Positions 15,148-20,390 of a stretch of 20,390 bases of DNA are shown piece after piece. Position numbers and translations under genes: made by a program. Position 1 is the first letter of the stretch. Each line of letters starts with the position of its first letter. This stretch comes from Neomoorella mulderi. Its GTDB lineage: Bacteria; Bacillota; DSM-521; Neomoorellales; Neomoorellaceae. A model generated the notes under the pieces. The model was not told the origin of the DNA and searched no databases. It was given only the letters and a program-made list of their open reading frames with translations. The stretch spans positions 1 through 20,390 of the forward strand of contig DRZV01000055.1 of the NCBI GenBank assembly GCA_011375465.1, written 5' to 3'.

Positions 15148-16584
15148 TTGAATAAATCCAGACTGGCCGCCGTTCTTTTTATAATGATCGTACTGGCCGG
15201 GGCCGGTATGATGGCGGGGAAAAGGCAGGTGGAGGCGGACACCCTCTGGCATTTAAAGGCAGGTCAGTGGATCTGGGCCTATGGAGAGATACCTAAAAAA
15301 GATATGTTCTCCTGGACTGCTCTGGGCCAACCCTGGCATGCCCACGAATGGCTCTGGGAAGCCATGGTCTGGAAAGCCTACTCCTGGGGAGGCAGGTACG
15401 GCCCCTGGGGATTGACCTGTCTGGCGGTGCTCCTCTGGGGCGGCTCCCTCTTCTTTCTCTGCCGGAGGGGGGAATGGCTGGGTTTGGTCCTGGCCTCGGC
15501 CGCCCTCCTGGCTTCGGTTTCCTTCTGGCCTGCCCGGCCCCATGCCCTGGCCCAGGGGTTATGGGCCCTGTGGATGGCCCTGCTGACCTGCGTGGATCGA
15601 TGGCCCCTGGGAGCTGCCCTGGGGGTGCCCTTTTTCCTCTCGGCTTTCTGGGCCAACATCCACGGATCAGCCGCCACCGCTTTCGCTTTCCCCCTGGTTT
15701 TCTTTTTCTTTAAAAGGAAAGGTAATTTCCTATGGGCCAGCCTGGGGGCTTTTCTGGGGACAGCCCTGAACCCCTGGGGATTCGGCATATATCCTTACGC
15801 CCTGGTGGCTTCCCGCCATCCCCTGATTATAGACCATATAAGCGAGTGGGCCAGCCCTAACTTTCACGAGATCCCCCTCCTGCTGATCTTCTCAGGATTT
15901 TTAGCCCTGATGGTCATATCCGCCCTCCTGGCTCAGGAAAAGCATAAGCTGGATGGGATATACCCCCCCTTAGTCCTGGCCTCGGGTTTCTTTCTGCTCT
16001 TCCTCATATCCGTCCGCCATCTGCCTTACTTCCTTTTCACTTCTGCCTGGACCGCGGCTCAGGTTTTACCGGAAATCTCCTTATCCCCCAAAGTGCGCTC
16101 CTGGCTGCCCCCGCTGGCGGCCTTCTTGGTGGCTGCAGCCGCTCTCTGCCGGGGCATCTTTTCCTGGCCTCCTACCTGGGTGGAGGAACCCCGGGGGAAA
16201 AAATTTCCAGAAAAAGCGGTGGAATTCATGCTGTGCCGGGGGCTCACCTCAAAAGTCTTCAATGATTACTGGTTTGGAGGATATTTGATTTTTAAGGATA
16301 TCCCCGTGTTTGTGGACGGAAGGGCGGATATGTATGTGCTCTCCGGATCAGGCGTACTTGAGGACTTCTTCCGGTTTTGGGGGAGACTGAAGGAAGAAAA
16401 GCCCGACCCTTTGGGGGTGGTGGAAAAATATGGGGTAGAAACGGTCCTCATCCCTCCCCACACCCTGGCGGAATGCCCTCTCGAGAGGGCAGGTTGGGAA
16501 AAAATTTATCAGGACGAGGTGGCCGTAGTTCTGGTAAGGGGGGAAGAATATGGGCCTGGCAGTGGTCATACCCGCTTACAATGA
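15148..16584 (+). CDS. Polytopic membrane protein, GT-C glycosyltransferase-like
   Basis: About 478 residues with roughly ten hydrophobic segments. After the first helix comes an extracytoplasmic stretch 'EADTLWHLKAGQWIWAYGEI' and then 'DMFSWTALGQPWHAHEWLWE', a signature I know from many bacterial hypothetical membrane proteins with a GT-C-like plan; the Asp in this loop would be the candidate catalytic residue. The C-terminal soluble part has 'FNDYWFGGYLIF' and 'PVFVDGRADMYV', also typical. Its exact substrate is unknown. GGGAGGGAAG lies six bases before TTG 15148, so I prefer that start; an in-frame ATG at 15133 sits on the ribosome binding site itself. The end overlaps the next gene by 35 bases. 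A perfect palindrome lies near the 3' end. Confidence 0.75.
   Translation: MNKSRLAAVLFIMIVLAGAGMMAGKRQVEADTLWHLKAGQWIWAYGEIPKKDMFSWTALGQPWHAHEWLWEAMVWKAYSWGGRYGPWGLTCLAVLLWGGSLFFLCRRGEWLGLVLASAALLASVSFWPARPHALAQGLWALWMALLTCVDRWPLGAALGVPFFLSAFWANIHGSAATAFAFPLVFFFFKRKGNFLWASLGAFLGTALNPWGFGIYPYALVASRHPLIIDHISEWASPNFHEIPLLLIFSGFLALMVISALLAQEKHKLDGIYPPLVLASGFFLLFLISVRHLPYFLFTSAWTAAQVLPEISLSPKVRSWLPPLAAFLVAAAALCRGIFSWPPTWVEEPRGKKFPEKAVEFMLCRGLTSKVFNDYWFGGYLIFKDIPVFVDGRADMYVLSGSGVLEDFFRFWGRLKEEKPDPLGVVEKYGVETVLIPPHTLAECPLERAGWEKIYQDEVAVVLVRGEEYGPGSGHTRLQ
16474..16491. repeat. Perfect 18-bp palindrome inside coding sequence
   Basis: TGCCCTCTCGAGAGGGCA reads the same on both strands and lies near the 3' end of the GT-C-like gene, about 60 bases upstream of the GT2 start. 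In the protein it encodes part of 'AECPLERAGW'. It may be chance, a dimeric protein-binding site, or a loop-poor RNA hairpin. Confidence 0.9.
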
Positions 16585-17290
16585 GGCGGGGCGGATAGGC
16601 GACAGCATTAAAAGGATACAGCAGGTTTTCCCCCAGGCTCTGATCATAGTCTCCGACGACGGCAGCCGGGACGCAACCGTGCCTGAGGCGCGGGAGGGCA
16701 AGGCTGTGGTGGTGGAAGCCCCTTTCAACCGGGGCAAAGGAGCAGCGGTACAGGCAGGGGTGCTGGAGGCCCTGAGATATGGGGGATGGCGGTTTCTGCT
16801 CTTCACCGATTGCGATCTTTCCTGTCCCCCGGAAGAATGGGTCCAGCTCCTTAAGCCCCTGGAACAGGGCCGGGGGGTGGTGGCGGTGGCTTCCAGGTGG
16901 CTGCCCCAGAGCCGGGTGGAGGGCCGTACCCACTGGCGGACCTTGGCCAGCCTCTCCTTCGCCCGTCTGGCCCGGATCCTTACCGGCCTTGACTTTAAGG
17001 ACTTCCAGTGCGGCTGCAAGGCCTTCACCCGGGAAGCGGCCCGAATCCTGTTCTCCCAGCCCCTGGCCTGCCCCCGCTTCGCCTTCGACGTGGAGGTGCT
17101 GTTGCGGGCCTCCCATTCTGAACTGCCGGTGGTGGAGGTGCCGGTTTACTGGAGGGCAGGGGAGAGATCCTCGGTCAAACTTTTAAAACACAGCCTGGAG
17201 ATGTTTTCTTCCCTTTTACAGCTGCGCCGCCTCTACAATAGAAAGGAGCCTGGCCATGTCCCTGAGGAGAGCCCTCGTCGACAGTTTTAA
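16550..17290 (+). CDS. Family 2 glycosyltransferase, polyprenyl-phosphate-sugar synthase-like
   Basis: 246 residues with a GT-A fold. 'AVVIPAYNEAGRIGDSI' opens the nucleotide-sugar domain, 'IVSDDGSRDATVPEA' follows, 'FNRGKGAAVQAGVLEA' is the dolichol-phosphate-mannose-synthase/ALG5-type segment, and 'LLFTDCDLSCPPEEW' holds the metal-binding DxD. 'FQCGCKAFTREAA' and 'FAFDVEVLLRA' are also family-typical. There is no membrane anchor, so it probably makes a polyprenyl-phosphate sugar on the cytoplasmic face. AAGGGGGGAAG lies before the ATG. It overlaps the genes on both sides by 35 bases. It would supply the donor for the PIG-V-like protein that follows (inference). Confidence 0.88.
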   Translation: MGLAVVIPAYNEAGRIGDSIKRIQQVFPQALIIVSDDGSRDATVPEAREGKAVVVEAPFNRGKGAAVQAGVLEALRYGGWRFLLFTDCDLSCPPEEWVQLLKPLEQGRGVVAVASRWLPQSRVEGRTHWRTLASLSFARLARILTGLDFKDFQCGCKAFTREAARILFSQPLACPRFAFDVEVLLRASHSELPVVEVPVYWRAGERSSVKLLKHSLEMFSSLLQLRRLYNRKEPGHVPEESPRRQF

Positions 17291-18341
17291 TTACCTTCTG
17301 CCCTTTGCGGTTTCCTGCGTCCTGTTCCTGGGGCCTGTTTATATAGCCCGCTTTTACATGATAAGCCGGGGACTTCCCCCTCCCTGTCCCCCCGGCTTTG
17401 TGGAGACAGGACAGGGGTGGTGCGATTGGGGCCGCCTCAATCCCCTTCTTTTCTATGATGCCGTGCACTATCTTGCCATAGCTAAGGAGGGATATGTCCC
17501 CTGGGCCGGAGAGGTCTGGGGCAGGACCTGCTGGTATCCCCTCTATCCCCTGTTGATAAGGCTCCTGGGCAGCACACCCGCCTCGGCTGTGGCCGTCTCC
17601 GCCCTCTCCTTTTTGGGAGCCATAGCAGCCGCCTATTATCTGGGAGGCAAAAGGGCAGCCTGGGCTCTGGCCTTAAATCCCCTGGGCCTTTTGTGCTTTT
17701 CCGCCTATTCGGAATCCCTCTTTCTCTGCCTCACGGGCTGGACCCTCTTTTTTCTGCTAAAGGGCAGGTATGGAAGGGCGGGGTTTATGGCCGGCCTCTG
17801 CGCCCTGTGCCGTCCTGTGGGTTGGGCAGTGGTGGCTGGGGGAATCCTGGAGATTCTGCGGCAGAAAAAGATAAGGGAGGCGGCTTCCTTTCTTCTCCCC
17901 GCCGGGTTGTTGGGGGTGTTGTATCCCTTATTCCTCTGGGCTCGATTCGGCTCTCCCTCTATGGCCTTTCAGGCCACCTCTACCCTCTTTGGCCGCTGCC
18001 TCACCTGGCCTTTCCTGGGCCTGCTCCAGGACGGTTTTCGTTTTCTTTATATGTCCCCATCCGATAAGTTGATGGTGCTGGTGAACCTGCCCTTTGGGCT
18101 TTATTTCCTGAGCAAAGCCCTCAAAGGGAGGTTCTGGTTTTCCCTGCCCTATGCCCTCCTGGCGATTTCCCAGGGTATCTGCCGGCCCGGGTATGTTCCC
18201 AGCTGTCACGGCCTGCTGCGCTACGCCGGAGGGTGCTTCCCCTGGTGCCTGGGGATATTTACCCCGGTGCAGATGGCCCTAAACGCCCTTCTGGGCATGC
18301 TGGTCTCGTGGATGTTATTCCAGAAGTGGTTTATATTTTAA
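17256..18341 (+). CDS. PIG-V-like mannosyltransferase (GT-C membrane protein)
   Basis: 361 residues with about eight to ten hydrophobic segments. It keeps the landmarks of the PIG-V/GT76 family: 'LLFYDAVHYLAIAKEGY' in the first outer loop (candidate catalytic Asp), 'CWYPLYPLLIRLLG', 'NPLGLLCFSAYSESLFL', 'CALCRPVGW' and, near the C-terminus, 'GLLRYAGGCFPWCLG'. Family members transfer mannose from a lipid-phosphate donor outside the membrane. AAAGGAG precedes the ATG. It overlaps the GT2 gene by 35 bases, which supports a donor-synthase/transferase pair. The acceptor is unknown. It is the last gene of the long + strand operon. Confidence 0.82.
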   Translation: MSLRRALVDSFNYLLPFAVSCVLFLGPVYIARFYMISRGLPPPCPPGFVETGQGWCDWGRLNPLLFYDAVHYLAIAKEGYVPWAGEVWGRTCWYPLYPLLIRLLGSTPASAVAVSALSFLGAIAAAYYLGGKRAAWALALNPLGLLCFSAYSESLFLCLTGWTLFFLLKGRYGRAGFMAGLCALCRPVGWAVVAGGILEILRQKKIREAASFLLPAGLLGVLYPLFLWARFGSPSMAFQATSTLFGRCLTWPFLGLLQDGFRFLYMSPSDKLMVLVNLPFGLYFLSKALKGRFWFSLPYALLAISQGICRPGYVPSCHGLLRYAGGCFPWCLGIFTPVQMALNALLGMLVSWMLFQKWFIF

Positions 18342-18367
18342 AACCCTCCTCAAGGCTAAACCTTCCC

Positions 18368-18396
18368 TTGACACCCGAACGGACAAAAGTTAGAAT
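18368..18396 (+). promoter_or_regulatory. Sigma-A-type promoter for rny
   Basis: TTGACA (18368-18373), a 17-base spacer, and TAGAAT (18391-18396): a full consensus -35 and a five-of-six -10 at optimal spacing. A start near 18403 would give a leader of about 155 bases before rny. A tandem 8-mer, AGTTGACC twice (18421-18436), lies just inside the leader. Confidence 0.75.
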
Positions 18397-18505
18397 GGAG
18401 TTGAGATGGCATCCGGCCCAAGTTGACCAGTTGACCTCGGGAATTGGCTGTCTTCCGGCTGTAGGCCGTTTTAAAGTATACCCGGAGCAGGAGGTCGATA
18501 CCTGA
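18397..18505 (+). promoter_or_regulatory. rny leader segment with small repeat
   Basis: No gene is supported between the promoter and the hairpin that follows. Visible features are the tandem AGTTGACC pair (18421-18436) and a short stem CGGC-TGTAG-GCCG at about 18457-18470. I do not recognise a riboswitch or known cis-acting RNA in it. Confidence 0.35.
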
Positions 18506-18537
18506 AAATAAAGCCGAGGTGACACTCGGCTTTATTT
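18506..18537 (+). terminator. Perfect 13-bp hairpin upstream of rny: terminator or attenuator
   Basis: AAATAAAGCCGAG (18506-18518) pairs perfectly with CTCGGCTTTATTT (18525-18537) around loop GTGACA. The A-rich 5' arm and T-rich 3' arm make it look like a bidirectional terminator. It can end read-through from the glycosylation genes, but since it lies downstream of the rny promoter it also stands in the rny leader, five bases before the ribosome binding site, and could attenuate rny. Confidence 0.8.
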
Positions 18538-18557
18538 ATAATAAGGAGGTGAAAAAT

Positions 18558-20093
18558 ATAGAATATTGCGCCCTCATCGCAGCGATAACAGCACTGGTGA
18601 GTTTAATCGCAGGTTACGGCCTGCGTAAATATATAGCGGAATCCAAAATAACCTCGGCAGAGAAAGCAGCGGCCGCCCTCTTGGAAGAGGCCCGCAGGGA
18701 AGCAGAGGCCAAAAAGAGGGAGCTGCTGCTGGAAGCCAAAGAAGAGGCCCACCGCATCCGCAACGAAGTGGAGAGGGAGAGCCGGGAAAGGCGCAACGAA
18801 CTGCAAAGGCTCGAGCGGCGCCTGATGCAAAAGGAAGAATCCCTGGACAGAAAACTGGAATCCCTGGAAAGGAAAGAGGCCAGCCTCCAGCGCCAGGAGG
18901 AGACGGTGCGAAAATTGAGGGAGGAGCTGGAGGAGCTCTGCCGGCAGCAGAAGATAGAGCTGGAAAGGATCTCCGGCTTAACGGCAGAGGAGGCCAAGGC
19001 ACTTCTCCTGAAAAGCGTGGAAGAAGAGGTGAAGCAGGAAGCAGTGATGATCATAAAACAGGCGGAGATGGAAGCCAGGGAAGAGGCGGAGAAGAGGGCC
19101 CGGGAGATAGTGATCCACGCCATACAGCAGTGCGCTGTGGACTGTGTCACCGAATCCACCGTTTCCGTGGTGAGCCTGCCCAACGACGATATGAAAGGGC
19201 GCATCATAGGCCGGGAAGGCCGAAATATCCGGGCTCTGGAGACCCTTACCGGTGTAGATCTTATAATAGACGACACTCCAGAGGCGGTGGTCATATCCTG
19301 CTTCGATCCCATACGCCGGGAAGTGGCCAGAATAGCCCTGGAAAAGCTCATCCTGGACGGGCGTATCCATCCCGCCCGTATTGAGGAGATGGTGGAAAGG
19401 GCCCGGCGGGAGCTGGATCAGAAGATCCGGGAAGAAGGGGAAAGGGCCGCCTTTGAGGCCGGGGTGCCTGATCTCCATCCCGAACTGATCCGCCTCCTGG
19501 GTAAGCTTAAGTACAGGACCAGCTACGGGCAGAACGTGCTGAAGCATTCCCTGGAGGTGGCCTTCCTGGCAGGAGCTATGGCAGCGGAGCTGGGGGCGAA
19601 GGTTCACGTAGCCAAAAGGGCTGGGCTTCTCCATGATATAGGCAAGGCGGTGGACCTGGAGGCAGAGGGTTCCCATGTGGTCTTGGGAGTGGAGCTAGCC
19701 AGAAAATACCGGGAAAGCCCGGAGGTCATCCACGCCATAGAAGCCCATCATGGAGATGTGGAACCCCGCACGGTGGAGGCCTTTCTGGTGCAGGCGGCCG
19801 ATGCCATCTCAGCAGCTCGGCCTGGAGCCAGGCAGGAGACCCTGGAGGCCTATCTGAAGCGCCTAGAAAAGCTGGAAGAGATAGCCGATTCCTTCCCAGG
19901 CGTGGAGAAATCCTACGCCATCCAGGCCGGACGGGAAGTCCGGATCCTGGTCAAACCCGATAAGATAGACGACGCGGCGGCAGTGCATCTGGCCAGAGAA
20001 ATAGTCAAAAGGATCGAGAAAGAAATGGTCTACCCCGGGCAGATAAAAGTGGTGGTCATAAGGGAAACCCGGGCGGTAGCTTATGCCAAATAG
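18558..20093 (+). CDS. rny: Ribonuclease Y (probable ATA start)
   Basis: Membrane-anchored endoribonuclease that starts mRNA decay in Firmicutes. From 18558 the length is 511 residues, the family norm. N-terminal membrane helix ('[19 protein letters not shown]'), a long charged coiled coil to about 190, a KH domain ('[20 protein letters not shown]'), then the HD domain with '[16 protein letters not shown]', the metal site '[13 protein letters not shown]' and 'HAIEAHHGD'. The start is set by the near-perfect AAGGAGGTG at 18543-18551, six bases before ATA 18558. No ATG, GTG or TTG stands at the right place: GTG 18549 is inside that site, and GTG 18519 is in the hairpin loop. Annotation software would probably pick one of those GTGs. 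Confidence 0.93.
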   Translation: MEYCALIAAITALVSLIAGYGLRKYIAESKITSAEKAAAALLEEARREAEAKKRELLLEAKEEAHRIRNEVERESRERRNELQRLERRLMQKEESLDRKLESLERKEASLQRQEETVRKLREELEELCRQQKIELERISGLTAEEAKALLLKSVEEEVKQEAVMIIKQAEMEAREEAEKRAREIVIHAIQQCAVDCVTESTVSVVSLPNDDMKGRIIGREGRNIRALETLTGVDLIIDDTPEAVVISCFDPIRREVARIALEKLILDGRIHPARIEEMVERARRELDQKIREEGERAAFEAGVPDLHPELIRLLGKLKYRTSYGQNVLKHSLEVAFLAGAMAAELGAKVHVAKRAGLLHDIGKAVDLEAEGSHVVLGVELARKYRESPEVIHAIEAHHGDVEPRTVEAFLVQAADAISAARPGARQETLEAYLKRLEKLEEIADSFPGVEKSYAIQAGREVRILVKPDKIDDAAAVHLAREIVKRIEKEMVYPGQIKVVVIRETRAVAYAK

Positions 20094-20096
20094 AGG

Positions 20097-20126
20097 GGCA
20101 AGGAAAAAGTATCCCTTTTCCCTGCC
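20097..20126 (+). terminator. Imperfect hairpin after rny, possible terminator
   Basis: Bases 20097-20109 can pair with 20114-20126 (11 of 13 positions, loop TATC), starting three bases after the rny stop. No T run follows, so termination is uncertain. Confidence 0.35.
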
Positions 20127-20229
20127 ATTCCCTGATGGATTAAAACCGGGGTTATCCGGAGGGGAGGAGGATTTTTTATATAGGTGCCGAAATACTTTCC
20201 CAGGTTCCCGAGAACATAAGGGGCAGGTG

Positions 20230-20390
20230 TTGGCCTTGAGCTTAAAAAAACAACCTCCCAAAGAAACCCAAGGGCAGGTTACCGACAGCATAGGCCTGCT
20301 CATATCCATCCTGGTGCGCTATCCAGAAGTGGGGGCCATAAGTTACGATGCCGATCGACAAATTTTGCGGTTCACCTTTATGCTGGCGCC
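20230..20390 (+). CDS. Unidentified protein, 5' part only
   Basis: An open frame runs to the window end with 53 visible codons. It reads as a soluble protein: a polar start ('LALSLKKQPPKETQGQ') then 'VTDSIGLLISILVRYPEVGA' and 'ISYDADRQILRFTFML', the pattern of an amphipathic helix followed by a beta hairpin. I do not recognise the family. TTG 20230 has AAGGGG six bases before it; GTG 20227 is one codon earlier. The frame is also open back to ATG 20083, overlapping rny, but that extension is not protein-like and has no good ribosome binding site. The 130 bases between rny and this start otherwise hold only the hairpin noted above. Confidence 0.5.
   Translation, partial: MALSLKKQPPKETQGQVTDSIGLLISILVRYPEVGAISYDADRQILRFTFMLA

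Noticed and set aside
18519..18551. GTG starts for rny at 18519 and 18549
   Set aside because: The first lies in the hairpin loop with no ribosome binding site; the second is part of the AAGGAGGTG itself. Neither explains the well-placed site before ATA 18558, though 18549 cannot be wholly excluded.
18614..19351. Minus-strand frame of 245 codons, Ser-rich
   Set aside because: Antisense to the rny coiled-coil and KH region; the Ser/Arg-rich composition is what reversed Glu/Lys-rich codons give.
1..20390. tRNA/rRNA genes, CRISPR arrays, insertion sequences, phage genes
   Set aside because: No cloverleaf-like sequence, regularly spaced repeats, transposase or integrase frames, or terminal inverted repeats were found on reading the window.

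Overview
The window looks like the chromosome of a Gram-positive, anaerobic member of the Clostridia, perhaps a thermophile of the Moorella/Thermoanaerobacter/Desulfotomaculum kind. The grounds are the rodZ-rimO-...-recA-...-rny housekeeping backbone, a DegS-type kinase, a Tad pilus locus with no outer-membrane secretin, an [FeFe]-hydrogenase, strong AGGAGG-type ribosome binding sites, and heavy use of ATA (Ile) and AGG (Arg) codons in GC-rich DNA. The genus is not determined. All recognised genes lie on the + strand.

Region 1 (1-5148) is a housekeeping string: the 3' end of rodZ, then rimO, thpR and recA. It is followed by a DegS-like cytoplasmic histidine kinase and an overlapping NarL/DegU-type response regulator, and closed by a clear intrinsic terminator (5121-5148). 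The response regulator has a degenerate receiver. It ends at a TAG in the middle of its DNA-binding domain, and the missing last helix is still encoded in frame after that stop.

Region 2 (5149-13416) begins with a 210-base AT-rich leader holding a tandem 14-mer. It then carries a compact monoderm Tad (Flp) pilus operon: a divergent Flp-like pilin, a canonical Flp pilin, a strong intra-operon hairpin, prepilin peptidase, TadE, a TadG-like protein with an Asn-Gly ladder suggesting a beta-helix, CpaB, a CpaE/TadZ with a complete receiver domain, the CpaF/TadA ATPase, TadB, TadC, and a DUF192 protein.

Region 3 (13441-18341) continues in the same direction with very short gaps or overlaps. It holds a stand-alone multi-cluster [FeFe]-hydrogenase with unusual H-cluster motifs and no His-ligated cluster, a polytopic GT-C-like membrane protein, a GT2 polyprenyl-phosphate-sugar synthase, and a PIG-V-like mannosyltransferase. 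The last three could form an extracytoplasmic glycosylation module, with pilus or cell-surface proteins as conceivable substrates (inference).

Region 4 (18342-20390) has a consensus sigma-A promoter, a leader of about 150 nt ending in a perfect 13-bp hairpin, and rny (RNase Y). The ribosome binding site of rny points to an ATA start codon. The window ends in the 5' part of an unidentified gene. In outline, a block of about 15 kb (sensor pair, Tad pilus, hydrogenase, glycosylation) separates recA from rny, which are usually close together in Clostridia.
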